Assembly (NCBI GenBank): GCA_034190875.2
Contig: CM067354.1
Span: 4,247,815-4,311,814, forward strand
Direction of reading: 5' to 3'
Length of the DNA stretch: 64,000 bases
Origin: Urechis unicinctus
Taxonomy: Eukaryota; Annelida; Polychaeta; Xenopneusta; Urechidae
Each line of letters starts with the position of its first letter. Within the stretch, counting starts at the first letter, position 1. A program made the position numbers and the translations under genes. The notes under the pieces are model-generated. The model made no database searches and was not told where the DNA came from. It worked only from the letters and a program-made list of their open reading frames with translations. This document shows, one piece after another, positions 26,646-40,429 of the stretch.

Positions 26646-27230
26646 GTGAGTAGAGTCTATGAATAGAATCGCTTACCATTCAACTCTACACTCAATCGTC
26701 TAATAAACTCTGCTATAACCGCTGCCTTTTTTACCCAAACGTTGACGTCATCCTAACCAAAGCTGGAACATATGGCGCGCAACTAACTTTGTCAATTAAT
26801 TCCGTGGTAAATTTCCATTGACGATTTGAAATGATTTTAATATTGAGGTTGTTATGTACATTGATTGAGGTAATGTTGACACTGCTAACACATTCCATCG
26901 TGCCAGGACACAAATCTTAGCACACACCGGTGTGCAAACCCCCATCGGTAGGTGATAATCGAACCAAAATACCGTAAGTATTTCGAATTAATATCAACGT
27001 TGCATGGAGTTGGGGCTTTCTTAAGTAGAGTTTTTTATATGCAACCGAGCCTGGGTTCTTCTAGTGCAGTTGAATATGTCTAGTAACCTTCGATCGTTCT
27101 GTTACAGTATGCCGCAGGGCTCCTTTCAATACAATTCAATGAGCCTCAGAATATGGGCTTCTATTAGAACGATAACATGTGCCACTGAGTATGCATTTCT
27201 TAAACGTACCCGCAAAGCATATATGTGCAT
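26646..27230 (+). repeat. Intron 1 counterpart of the receptor gene on the left arm
   Basis: Collinear with receptor intron 1 read on the minus strand (41560-42107). Shared marks include 'GATAGAATCGCTTACC' variants, 'AATAAACTCTGCTATAACC', 'ATCGTGCCAGGACACAAATC', 'CTAGTGCAGTTGAAT' and 'GAGTATGCATTTCTT'. The similarity fades after about 27230, before the position where exon 2 should appear. Confidence 0.85.
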
Positions 27231-29139
27231 GTATGACGACGTGACTGCAGGGGAATAATTCTGTTTGCATTGATAAACACCTCATTCATCATGGAAACTG
27301 TTAAGTTGCAATAACACCTGCCTCTACGGAAGCCCCAGCCTGCTGACTCGCACTGCATTGCTGGACTTTCGGCGTCATATTCTGGACATCGCGGTATTGT
27401 TTGCGTCGTAAAGTGGTACGTATCATCGCACGAACAAACAGCTTTTGGTAATGATCAAACAGAAATACACGTGAATTCAGAGAATACTAGCTCGCTGACC
27501 TGTTCAAACCAATTGCTGCTTTGCATCACTGGGCAACCCATCACCATTGGCAATTCTTAAAAATGTAAGCCCGTCTAATTAGACATTACCCTACACGATA
27601 AAAGATTCATTCCACGGTAATGTTAATCTGTACGTCTGGTAGGTAGTTAATAAGATATTTCTTGACGAATCGGGTGACATCCCGGAGCATCAAGGGTAGC
27701 GATTTCAATATATTGCTCCCTAACTGCCACAGTCTGATATTAGCGAAATGCATTTTGTATATTTGCTCCCTAATGTTACACTCACATCATGGACTACCTA
27801 TAAATAACCATGATGTCACACAGGCGGAATGCTGCCACCGGCCGTTGAAAAATCATCATATAATACGCATGCACGACGTGTACGTAGGCTGTAAGCGGCA
27901 CAGAAATGACAATGATGGGGTGATGAGTAGTGCGGCAGTTCTGTATGAATAGAGCGTTGGGAAGAGGATCTGAGCAACCCTCGCCTTTTCGTTACCGAGA
28001 GTTGCCTACCTTGTACTATATATCATAATGCTGGGGTAGAGAAAATCACGATGTCCGAACTGGAATGCACGTGGTTTGCACTGCTAATTTGATAGGCAAT
28101 TTCTGTATTTTTTGCGGTAGCGTTCCTGAATTGAGGTTTTCTGCGGTTTCATCTTCTAAGGCAAACACAAATGAATTTTGATGGTAACGCAAAATTAAAA
28201 TTATTATAGAGCTACCAGCTTAGGGTTAATATATTGACGATCGCGCTCATGTTATGCCGTTAGGCTGGCCATGTCTATCATAGAACATCGCATAAGACAC
28301 AAAGAGAAGATTCGTATGAGCCTCTTACCTGCGAAAAGTACAGCTTAGTCGTATATTGCATGACAATAAATCATTTGATCTAAATACGGCTTTTTAATCA
28401 ATGCTACCTTGACAATTTCGTGCGGCACCATTACTTTGAGCCCCACTTCCGTGAATGATTACACAAGAAATGTACACTTACCCGTATGAATGTTCATCAA
28501 TAGAGTTACATTGTCATCTATCAGTGACTATGGGCTCATTTTGTCTGACAATCCGTTCGGTGTTAATGTGCCTAAAACCCCAGCTTTGCGCACAATGCTT
28601 ACACGTAGGTATATAACAGACACATGTAGGGTGTCAGCATTTCGGCATAGGATGAATGCATTCGATGAATATATAAATATATATAGCTGCTGCTATAATG
28701 ATACTCTTGCAACAACTCCATTTAGCCGTCTGGGCTGCAACTTCTCGGTATGTCAGGGATTACACAGATCCAACAAATACAAGACTTATTTACAAAATCA
28801 TCTATAATGTATAATGTTTTGTAAATAAAAACACAAGCCATCTCAAGAAGCGCATGAATGCAGAACTCATAACCAGCAATTCAATATTAATCTACATAGC
28901 GTAAGCTGTAGACGCAAGCATATTGCGGATTTATTCGGGTTAGCTATGATCGAATCACGACAACAATTTCGTTTTGTTATTGTTGTGATGACCTCTCCCA
29001 TCTACGTCGCTGTTTTAGCTCCTTATATGAGTTTCTCAGTGTGTTCATTTATCTAAATACGTGCTCGCAATGGTATACGTCTGAACAGAATTATAGAATT
29101 GCCAGCATGGGATGTCACCGGAAAAAAATCGTCAAATAT
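27231..29139. other. Left-arm sequence where receptor exons 2-6 would be expected; none found
   Basis: I looked for the exon 2-6 signatures (ECL2 'QCVTFHFFP', TM6 'CWTPY', TM7 'NPIVY') on both strands and saw none. The open frames at 27662-27952 and 28490-28807 have no recognisable motif. Confidence 0.5.
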
Positions 29140-30700
29140 CGTACTTCTTACGATAGCGTTAGTGTTACTTGAATTTTCATATGATGTAGTGTTGTGTTAT
29201 TGTTCGTCGGTTTACAAATGTCAATTCGTATTGTTCGAATAAATAATGTCAAATAGTGTGCATAACAAGCTTCTGCTGCAGACATTGCTCGTGTGGTAAA
29301 CTAATATGCCGAACACATTTTGTGAATATTGCAAGAACGAGCTGTCGATACACAATCAATGAAGAAAGATATGATGGTTAAATTGTTGTAACGTAAATGT
29401 ATTTATTTGTTTTGGGTAGCCGAACTGTTGAAGAAATCGAAATGCGTGTTACAGACTGACAGTATTGCTAATGTTGTCATTTTTTGATCCACTATACATT
29501 GTTACAAACAAGCTGAGTTAGGGTAACGTCTTTTTTATGATGCTTAAACAATGATGGCTTTGTATAACACATTGACCATCCGCCCTATGCTGAGCTTTTA
29601 TATACACAGCATTTTGCTACACAGTCCTGGTTACTACCGCCGAATAAGTTAAACAAATGTTGCTTGCGAAAATTTTACTGATAACAAGGCAACAATTGGT
29701 GATTTGAGTGCTTTTCAATTGTAACTATTGCCTTGCTAAGCCTCTGGCGGGGGACTATTGAAATATAAACAAGTCAGAATTCACGTTATATGCAAAGATG
29801 CATATCACCGATATCGATATAGAAAAACAGTACAATGGAACAGGGGACCTTGAACGCTTACTCTTTGTATTGTACGATGACTCATTAAATACGTTTTATC
29901 TAAGGAAGATGAGTGGCATTTGTTAGCAGATATTCGCAATGCGAAATATAGGGTATATATGCATATATACATGGATGTGCAATAAGGAGAAACAGAAATG
30001 ATTCGTTAGAACTGGATTTCAGTAAGTACTCAAAGCATTCCAGGACTATGCATAACTCTTTAAGTGGATTGGTATATAACAATATGTACCAGTATTATTG
30101 ACTAAGGAAGGACATCGTTTCCCTACGTGAGCGAAAAACCCGTAAATATATGCAGCGCAAACACAAACAATGGTCATGGATATTACCTAATTCAAACATA
30201 GTACTGTGTTGTGAGAGTGCCCTGGAACAATCATTTTAATAACAAATCTGCGAATATTGGAACATATGATTCATATATTGTATCATAGCTCTACACGGCC
30301 ATAATCTATTATATAATATCGTGACCTACGCGAAACGTTGCCCTGATTTACAATACTTTATCTTACTTACTTCCATCTCTTGCCGCTCTAAATACCTTAA
30401 CAACTCTTCCTCTCACGAACCTCCATGACAACCTTTTATTCCCTTCTCCACCATGAACTATCTTTTCGTGCCTCTGCCATACTTTGTACACTCCATTCTA
30501 ACCCCTCCTCTCCCTATCGTACATTCAATGACGTCTTTACCACACTTTCCTCATCCTACAATAAACAGCACAATGCTATCCAACTCAAACAACTGCGAGC
30601 CAACCAGATTCTACCCATCCTTACCATTTCTGTGACATCCGAACCACATGGCACAGGTTCTGTCTGATGCAAAGCATGATCAATGAGAGCAAGAACTGAA
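29140..30700 (+). repeat. Palindrome 2 inner-left blocks
   Basis: Includes matches to the receptor 3' flank ('ATTCGTATTGTTCGAATAAA' region against 39800-39990), to the 39.6-kb region ('GGTAGCCGAACTGTTG'), and to 35280-35830 ('CATCTCTTGCCGCTC', 'CACAGGTTCTGTC'). The segment 30350-30660 is pyrimidine-rich on the plus strand; the right-arm copy (35400-35640) and a weaker third copy at 62880-63240 suggest it is a dispersed repeat. Confidence 0.75.
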
Positions 30701-31404
30701 ACTTATTTCAATAAACGGAACAATGAGGCCATGCTACACACGTCGCCGTAATTAGCATATCTAAGAGTACAAACTCGAGTCATTATGCGACGCATAATTA
30801 AATAACATTAATTGTTGGAATCTTCAGTTTTTGGGTTGATTCAAATAAGCATAGGGGTGGGTGTGGTAAACCAAATTTTGCGGAAACAAATAGCTGCAAA
30901 CAGTGCTATAATATGAAACGTCGTAACTATGGCATTGTACAGGAATTCAAAATAGGTGTAATTATCAATAATGCATCCTGTATGCTCGTTAAATATCGTT
31001 GATATTATGGTATTCTACAATGTGTTGCACACTTGCTGTTGACAGCTTCGTGACTAGCACGTTTACTGAGGCAATAACAGAAATATTATATACAAACATT
31101 GGCAAAAAGACTACAATACCAGTCACAATCTATGCGTGGAGATTAACTGTACCCACCGAATGCCCGAAGCATTCGACAAGTTGACTCAAATAATTTTATC
31201 TGGTTAGATTACCCCGACCGAGCTCTAACATCTCGCATTTCGTACAAGTCAATAAGCTGATTTGATATAGGAGGCTGTCATTTATTATGGTTTTGTATGG
31301 AAAAAATCAGATCAATTCAGTAGAAAAGTTAATCACTCATTTACTGCAACAATTACACGCGCACGCACACACAGACACACAAACACACATTTCATGTACA
31401 TATG
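30701..31404. other. Axis-proximal sequence, no gene seen
   Basis: Only faint inverted similarity to 35100-35280. A short CA-rich tract lies at about 31360-31387. Confidence 0.4.
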
Positions 31405-31673
31405 CATATACAAACATATATGTATATATTTATTTATGTATATATGTATACATATATATATATATATACATATATGAAAATAACTGACTTCTATGTTTAC
31501 GGATAAGTGTTGTTAGGCTATATTCTGAAATCCATCGAGGTGAAGATGATTTTGGAGCATGCACGATGTCAAATGCAAATAGTATTACCACTAGCGAATT
31601 TACCAAAAGTGTAACCACTACAATGGGCTGAACTTATTATTTTTTGTTCCATTGAATGATCGGTGACGTAAGT

Positions 31674-31774
31674 GTATAAATATGTATATATGTATATATT
31701 CATATTTATATAAATATATACATATGTATATACATATATATATAAATATATATTTATATATATACATATAAATG

Positions 31775-31813
<39 letters not shown>

Positions 31814-32226
31814 GTTTATATATATGCACACACACATACATATATATATATATATAAATATCAATGTATATATATATAAGTGCAAAAATATATATTCATA
31901 TACATATATATTTATATTAAATTTATAAATATTTATATATATTTATGATTATATATACATATGTTCATATACATATATACATTTATATATATTTACATAT
32001 ATATATGTATATATATACATGTATATATATATATATGCATATATGTTTAAATATATACACATATAAATGTATATATATATACAAAAAATATATATATATA
32101 TATAAATATGTATTTAAAAATATATATATATATATATATATATATGAATATATATACATATATATGAATGATTATATATATGTTCAAATATATATATATG
32201 AATACACATTTATATATAAAAAAATA

Positions 32227-32264
<38 letters not shown>

Positions 32265-32394
32265 TATAAGTATATGAATAATATATATATTTATGCAAAA
32301 ATATAAATGTATATATATAAATATATATATATATGTAAATAAACATAGATATATATATGAATATATATATATGTAAATATATTTATATATGTAA

Positions 32395-32454
<60 letters not shown>

Positions 32455-32491
32455 GTGTAAATATATATATACATATTTATATATATATAAT
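31674..32491. repeat. TA-rich compound microsatellite near the palindrome 2 axis
   Basis: About 800 bp of TA with TATG, TATT and TAAA interruptions, on both strands giving meaningless Tyr-Ile frames. A smaller patch precedes it at about 31400-31475. It lies within about 1 kb of the computed symmetry axis (near 33.0 kb). Confidence 0.95.
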
Positions 32492-35279
32492 AACAGAGGT
32501 GTAGATGTCGAGTTATACCTTGCCCTTTTAGTCATTAAGGTTTACAATGTTTTTGAAAGTAATTCGATTAACATAGCCACGTGCTATCTGCTGACGAGAG
32601 AGAGATCTGACGCATTTATCAAGTCTATTCAGGCAACTGCTAATATGTCATACCAAAGTTTACAATCAGTGCACACCTAAGGAGGTAGGTAATCCAATGC
32701 ACGGGTACTTCATCGAATGCCCGTGGTTTTTGAAGGTGTCATTGACATTTAGTGAAAGTTTTACTTTCCAAATTATACTAATCATGTTTTCCAATGCCAC
32801 GCAGCAAGTTACAGGAACAAGTAGCTCTTACACTATTGATCTATGCGTCAATTATCGTCTCTACAAGAATTTGTCTGTGGTTATGCAAATTATCATTTGA
32901 TTAATATCCTTTTGCCGCAGTGGTATAAAGCTTTTCCCATATCACCAAAAGCAACCAACACGCAATAATACGCAAACATCAATTTGGCAGAGATTATTCT
33001 AGAAGGTGGCTTTGATCGAGATGATTACATGATATTATGCAGCCAATACGTCGGCAGCAAACTCCCACACGCTTTAACCTCGACAAGTACAGAGCTGGAC
33101 AAAACGCACTAAACGGCCCCGTATAGAATTCTAGGCGGATGGTTGGCTGGACATTCCTTCCGTAGTTGCTTCTTCGCTTGGCTGAAAAAAGTTTTGTCTA
33201 CCAGCAAAATCGTTCGTAGAACTCCAATCCCTAATGAGATCTCATTCCAGCGTGATTACTTGCGATTACAGCTCAGGTGCTTCAGTGTAGAAAAGATGAA
33301 TGCGGTGAAAAACGTATCACCAATCAAGTCAGCATGTCTTGCACGAACAGTACCCTACTTGCGTCATCAATCCGACCCGTCCTAAATCCCTGTTAATCGC
33401 GTTAATACAATATAAATGCAATAATTGGTGATATCAGTATGTGAATGGTGGACGAGTTCATCAGACGACACGCTCAGAATACTTGGATGGATGTTGCTTT
33501 ATTTCGAAAGGCAATGAGGCATCCGGGCGATGGTAACTGCATATGCTGAGAGAATATTCGTCACTGTTACATACCAGGATAAACGGAACAAACTTCGCTT
33601 GTCTTTGAATGGTGCTAGCATCGGCAGAAAAGTTAATCTTGAAAACTACAATTGGCTTTAAGTATGTGGTGACAGTTACACAATCGAATGTTCCATGATA
33701 TTATCTCAACCAGATATTGTCCACATAAGCTATCTGATCTTCTCCCGTAAATGTCTTTTGTAGAGCAAAGACTGTCCATGTACGTGTTGTCTATATTTGG
33801 GACATAAACATGGGTTTCAGCTCATCTATGATTTGTGTGCCGGCAATATTGTAGACGGGCCACAATATCATTGCTAGTTGTGATGCAATGTATTATAAAC
33901 GCGCACTTTATTCTTGATCTCATTTTGTGTAATGTGATACTATTATCACCCTTCGAGGAAAGCCTTTTTTTGCTAATTGCGGTTGTCTTGTTATGTAGTA
34001 GGTCGCAAGTGGTGTGGTATTTCAGATTAAAACGCCATGGATGTCCTATCCGTATTAAATAAGTTTAATGAAAAATGAGCAAACGCTATCCTGAGACGTA
34101 AAATCAATCACTTTGTTGGTATCACATGTCAACAATTTGTATGGATTCGTTTATTTCGTCTGGTAGAATTGTGATCATATTTCAGAACTGATACACGTTG
34201 CTTGACAAACGTAATTTATCAAACCAGGGACAAGAATGTGATTCACATATACAGCCATTCTATTGAATGTATCATACATTGATGTAGTTTGGACACCAAA
34301 GTTGTAGACAAACATCCTCATTTTATCAAACCTAGGGACAGGATCGATTGAGAGAAAAGGCCTTTGATTTTTGCTATACAACAGACGGAAACGTGTCAAT
34401 GGCGGGTGCGCAAATTACAGGCGAGGAGAGATACACGTTTAATGACACTTGATCCTGATTGGTTATTGGAAAATGCAGAAAGTGTACAATAAAAACCAAT
34501 GATATTAATGGCGGTGTCAAATGTAGGCCTGGTGTTCGTTTTCTATGCCGTCGTAAACCATTCATCCATTGCGTCATATTATGTTTGCCTGTTATGCAGC
34601 AGACCTTCCACCGGGCCATAATCTAGTGGCGTTAAACAGGTAACGGATCCATGTCGCGTCGAACGGGAAATCCTAAATATGTAAGTAGCCAACACACTCT
34701 CTGCTTGAAGATGACACAGTAACAACGGCGACGAAGATGATAATGGTAGTTATGATAACGATGAAGATAAGACTTGGTGGTGAAATGCAGTATGATTTGA
34801 ATGACATTAACATTTGTCAAAATTTAGCAGGCAATCCGACATTATTTCTTTGCTTGGACATCAATGATTGGGGCAAATAAGGTACAGCAGCACAGTTTGG
34901 AACATCTTTTTGAATAGAATGCGGGTATTTGATATAGATAAAAGTCTTAATATGTTGGGATTGGACAATAGTTATCAATACCTTTAAATTTCAAATGGGT
35001 GAATATCTGATTTTCACTGATGCATTTACACATCGAGCTGGCATATAAATCTGTCCCGATACAATAAAACGCCTTCATGAAGTTGGATCAAAGAACGATA
35101 TTCTGATGCCTAAACATTATAATTGTTTGCTGCATCTAATGTACTTCACTGCGATTATTCGCAGCTGTCACGGAAGTAATTTATTGCCGAGTAACAGCTT
35201 GCTGGAATATGTGGGATTACAGTGGAGATTTTGTACTATATGCTAAGCATGGCAACGTTTAAAGCAAGACCGCAATATT
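32492..35279. other. Unpaired core of palindrome 2, no gene seen
   Basis: I could not pair this segment with the left side. Open frames such as 33143-33385 (plus) and 34374-34619 (minus) are short and carry no motif. Confidence 0.4.
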
Positions 35280-36907
35280 CCGCATATTGTAATGTAGTTC
35301 TTGCTCTCAGTGATCATGCTATGCTTTCCGACAGAACCTGTGCCATGTGTTTTGGATGTCACAGATATGGTAAGGATGGGTAGAATCGGTTAGGTTTGCA
35401 GTTGTTTGATTTCGATAGCAGTGTTAAGTTTACGGTTGTGCGAGGAAAGTATGATATAGGTGTGATTGAATGTATGATAAGGAGTGGTAGGGGTCAGAGT
35501 TTAGTGAACAAAATAGAGAGGGGAATAAAAGGTTGTCGTGGAGGTCCGTGTGATTCGGAGTTGTTAAGGTATTAAGAGCGGCAAGAGATGGAAGTAAAAG
35601 TGGGATAAAGTATTGTAAATCAGGGCCGGGTCGCGTAGGCCACAATATTATATAATAGAATATGGTCGTGTAGAGCTATCATGCAATATATGATGCTTGT
35701 ATTCTAGCCTTCGCTCATTTTTAAGGGGTGTTCCAGAGCAGTTTGACAACATTTTTTTAAATTAAGTAATATCACTGAACACTGTTTGTGTTTGCGTTGC
35801 ATATTTGGACGGGTTTTCGCTCAGGTAAGGAAATAATATGCATATACTTTCATTATTGCATATCCATGTAAGAACGGGTATTAAAGATGTATATGTCAAG
35901 ACATTGGTGGCACTAATGCTATAAATGTTTACTGTTTGGTGAATTCATAACATATCAGCATTGGATGGCATTTTTATTCCAAGCGGTAGCAAATGAGTGA
36001 TATATCTTATTTAACTAAACCGACAATTGGAAACCCATTGCCAATGGATTGTCGAATTCTGAAGCTATGGCGCGGCAGACTTGATTGAAACATGCGCGGA
36101 AACATGATATTAAGGTAGTGCATACGTAAGAATTTTTTTTACAGAATGCGCGGGTCGCTTTCGCTAAAGATGGACAGTTTTGGCAAATAATTCTGCCTAA
36201 AAAGGTTTCATTTACCGATCTAGGTGGAGCTACCAAGCATGTTTCTTCTACGCCTCATACTGAGGTTAATCAGAAAACGAACATATACTTAAGTGCTGTC
36301 AGTGTTGGGGTGTTATCACGTGTTTTTTTTGTTGCATTAGACTGTTTTGCCCCATATGAGGCAATCAGAGATCATTTCGTTATTACAATATTGCGTTTAA
36401 CGCAGACGTAAGTAATGCCATCTTCTAATTTGTGCCACAAAGTTTACATGGTGGAAAATTATGTTGATAAGTTTTTAAAATTACTATTTGACTGGAAATA
36501 TTCCTGATCTACTGTGAAAATCTGTTTTATTCAGTTATGTCGTTCCACCGATAACGGTGCCTCCCAAAAATCATGAACCACACGAACATTAGCTGTAAAT
36601 TATAACGCGCTCTGAATATACCTCGCTATCGACGTGTATACTTCCGCTTTGGTTACATAATGTAGATTTCATCAAATCTTCACTCATTCAAGCTGTGGGC
36701 ATCTTTGTGCAAACATTCAACCGACAAAAGGAAAGGGTAATGTCCGACAACAAAAACGCCGAGAGCCGAAGTAATGATCAACTTTAAATATTTGGTTTCC
36801 AAGAAGCGGTTGCCAAGCAGCGTGCTAAGCAACCTCGTTGCATATATAGGGCTGAACAGTCTCTTTAATATGACTGGCTAATACAAAAAATTAAGATTGA
36901 AAAATTG

Positions 36908-37309
36908 GTATATACATACGCATATACACGTTTATATACACACATATAGAAACATATATATAAAGTTGTGTGTTTATATATATATATATAACTATATATA
37001 TATATATAACTATATATACATATATATATGTATATATAAATATATATATCTTTATGTATATTCATATGAATGTGCATGTATATATCTAAACATATACATA
37101 TATTATATATATATAATTAAATATATATATATGCCTTCATATCTATATATATATTCATATAAATATATATATATATATATTGAAAATATATATATATGTT
37201 TTGATATATATATAAATATATACATATATATATTTTATTTAAATTTATTTATGTACATACGTATATTTAAATGAGAATATATATGATATATATATATATA
37301 TTTTAGAGA

Positions 37310-37343
<34 letters not shown>

Positions 37344-37488
37344 TATATATATATATACTATATATATATATAGATATAGATATATATATATATATATATA
37401 TATCTATATATATATATATATATATATATCTCTATCTCTCTCTCTCTATATATCTATATATCTCTCTCTATATATATATATCTCTCTA

Positions 37489-37525
<37 letters not shown>

Positions 37526-37526
37526 A
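36908..37526. repeat. (TA)n/(TC)n compound microsatellite
   Basis: TA arrays with TG, TT and TC interruptions; around 37430-37495 it becomes TCTC-rich. It belongs to the right-arm-only segment, with no mirror at the left arm. Confidence 0.95.
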
Positions 37527-39302
37527 TGCCCATGCGCCTACCCTGGGGAACCCATTACACTGAATATGGGTCGGGATGTGCAACAGCACGTGTGATCGTA
37601 GGCCAAGGCCCAATATGATGCAGTTTTGTGCATGCAGTTGAAACGTGTGTTTCTGTTGCATGGATCATGTTCATAATATGATTGTCACTCACTCTAATGT
37701 CTGTCTCGTTATGCATCCCACGCGCCGAGCTCATTGGCTTGCCATATGGGGAATACATACACAATGTTTAACATATTAATGAAGTCATCTAAGTCTTAGC
37801 AACAATTTGGACCTGCAATGAATGCAACGTGATGGGCGGAATTGTCTGCGCATCATTGCACTTAACAATTTGGTCCTGTAATGAATGCCTATATTATGAT
37901 CGGCATAAATGATCGGCATTCAGTTTGTTTGCAAGCATTATCGGGCATATAAACATTAGCATCAAAGACTGTATTTCACTCTTAATTTCCACCGCAAACA
38001 TACATTTACTTATGTTTCTTTACTCTGTAATTGTTTTCACTGCATTCTTTTATGGCATCTGTTATGGATTGAATATATGCTTTTACTTTCAATTCGCCTG
38101 AATGAGCTGGGTATTTCCAACGTAAAGACTCTTTCTCTATGATATAAATTGTAACCCATTTTACTCGAAAACAAATCACACATGATGTAGTTTTTATTTG
38201 GAGCTTTTCACTAATCCTTAAACATTTGCAATATTCTGCCATGTTTGACTGGAATTCAATGCCTGCTGGACTTGCCGTTGTAGTTTGAGGGGACTTGCAC
38301 ACATACTTTATGTGCCGTTTGTGACAAACTACGTATCAACTGGTCGGTTATAATCAAGAATATTTCACTAGAGGAAGAATATTTTGCCATCCAAAACTCT
38401 AGCAACCTATGTTGATCATTGGTGACGGAATATTGAGGGAACATATGACATATACACTGTGCGTTACCTATTCAAACTCATTGGATAGATTTAAGGTAAC
38501 CATCTAGTGTTCCGTGTAATTAATTGGTAGCAGGATGGTGTGGCTACTTGGGGACTATTCCTGGTCCCTTAATCTTTATGTACAACCTACGCGCAATGCC
38601 TTCCGTCCTCCTCGTTAGATATTTCCTAGCACCCAACGTTCATGTGGGCGCCATCAATTATTGAAAATATAACCTGCTTAATAGCAGCGTGTATAAAACG
38701 TATCCCGAAAACTTTGGTACTTTGCGAGCAAAATGTAACATGATATAACAATATGTAATATTCTAAAACGCCAGCAAGCACCCACCTGTATGTACCTCTG
38801 CTCTGCTCCCGATTCAACGTATCCCTTAACGCCTAAACGGGACTAGACCATGAAACCAATTCAGAAATAATCATCAAAGACATAGGCCTAGAATAATTTG
38901 TTTCAATTCAGAAAGCAGCATTGCCTCTGGTTAATGAAATCCATCTGAGATTGTGCAGTGCTAATTAGAGTTTATTTCTGTATCACTAAAACGGTTAAGT
39001 CTGACTTTTCTTTTCACAAGGTATATATTCCGTGTCGATTGTATTTGTGGCTCTAACGCAACACGTATCTTTCTAATGTGTTTCCTGTGTAGTCTTCCTT
39101 GCAATTGCTAGAAATGGAAGATAATTTTCGGCAATTAGTCGGTCGCAATATCAGCATTAACGTGCCTACATATCAATAATCCTCTGGAGAAATAAGCGGA
39201 ATGCGAAGCATTGATAACGTCTAGAGATTATGGCATGTCGTTGATGACAGGCAATTTATATGCAATACCTGAGAGCACGCGCCGTGGGAATATATGCTAA
39301 CG
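37527..39302. other. Right-arm-only sequence, no gene seen
   Basis: No exon or RNA gene recognised. Short direct repetition of 'AACAATTTGG.CCTG.AATGAATGC' occurs near 37800-37890. Confidence 0.4.
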
Positions 39303-39596
39303 AATGCCACTCATCATCGGTAGCAACAAGGACTATATAACGAAATGCCACTCATCATCGGTAGTAACAAGGACTATAAAACGAAATGCCACTCATCATC
39401 GGTAGTAACAAGGACTATATAACGAAATGCCACTCATCATCGGTAGTAACAAGGACTATAAAACGAAATGCCACTCATCATCGGTAGTAACAAGGACTAT
39501 ATAACGAAATGCCACTCATCATCGGTAGTAACAAGGACTATATAACGAAATGCCACTCATCATCGGTAGTAACAAGGACTATATAACGAAATGCTT
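39303..39596 (+). repeat. 41-bp minisatellite, seven copies
   Basis: Period 41 bp, core 'ATGCCACTCATCATCGGTAG' followed by 'TAACAAGGACTATATAACGAA'. Copies differ at only one or two sites (AGC/AGT, TATAT/TAAAA). The left arm has only single traces of the flanking sequence (near 29620-29640 and 29910-29930), so the array expanded on this arm. The copies are contiguous with no spacers. Confidence 0.95.
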
Positions 39597-39919
39597 TGTA
39601 TATAAAAGCGTAGCAACAAGATGTCACCCTAACTCAGTTTGTGAATAACAACATATAGTGTAGTGGATAAATAAGCTATGAACATTAACATTACTCACCG
39701 TTTGTAACACGCTTTTCGACTGCTGCAACAGTTCGGCTCCCCAAAACATGTGCATTAATGTACGTTACAGCAATTCAACCATCATATCTTTCTCCGTTGA
39801 TTGTGTATCGACAGCTCGTTTATGTTATATTCACAAAATGTGTTCGGTATATTAGAGTACAACACGAGCAATGTCTGCAGCAGAAGCTTGTAATGCCCCT
39901 ATACACAACGCTAACATCT

Positions 39920-39925
39920 TTTATT
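39920..39925 (-). terminator. Candidate polyadenylation signal of the receptor gene
   Basis: AATAAA on the minus strand about 310 bp past the receptor stop codon. It is the first perfect AATAAA I noticed there; in such AT-rich DNA one could occur by chance. Confidence 0.35.
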
Positions 39926-40232
39926 CGAACAATACGAAATTGCAATATGTAAACTGCCGACCAATAATACTCCACTACATCACATGAAAGTAATACTGGC
40001 GCTTTTACAAGAATGCCAAATGGCATTAGTTATTATTTGAATAGCAGACATCAAATTCACTATTTACACAGAACAAAGAAGTATCACGAAATGTCAAATT
40101 ATTTTACAAACATAAAGAGTAGAATCGCATGTCATCAACACATTACATTCAGTGAAAGTCTCCTCAATATATCCAAATTAAGTTATTCACGCCTAATTAC
40201 TTGAGCAGTAATAATTTAGTAATTTTATGTAT

Positions 40233-40429
40233 TTAAATTACTGCTTGCCATAATTGATAATATATCACTTGCTGTTTCACACCCAGTTTGTGCTTATTTT
40301 GATAGTAGTATAATTCAAACTGATTCTGGCGGAACTGGTTCGATCGTCGTCGTTTTCGGCGGCATATGGTGTCCACAAAACGCCGGAACCTCCGTTTGAC
40401 CTCTCGGCGAAAAACTGTGGTAAACATAC
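40233..40429 (-). CDS. Receptor exon 6: cytoplasmic tail
   Basis: CTGCAG|GT acceptor, completing the Gly codon after NPIVY. It encodes [17 protein letters not shown], then a basic tail with CRRKRRR (Cys could be palmitoylated, inference) and a Tyr/Gln/Asn-rich C-terminus, ending TAA at 40233-40235. Confidence 0.88.

Noticed and set aside
39303-39596. CRISPR-like direct repeats (also 20464-20630)
   Set aside because: Repeats are contiguous with no unique spacers, and the genome is eukaryotic; they are minisatellites.
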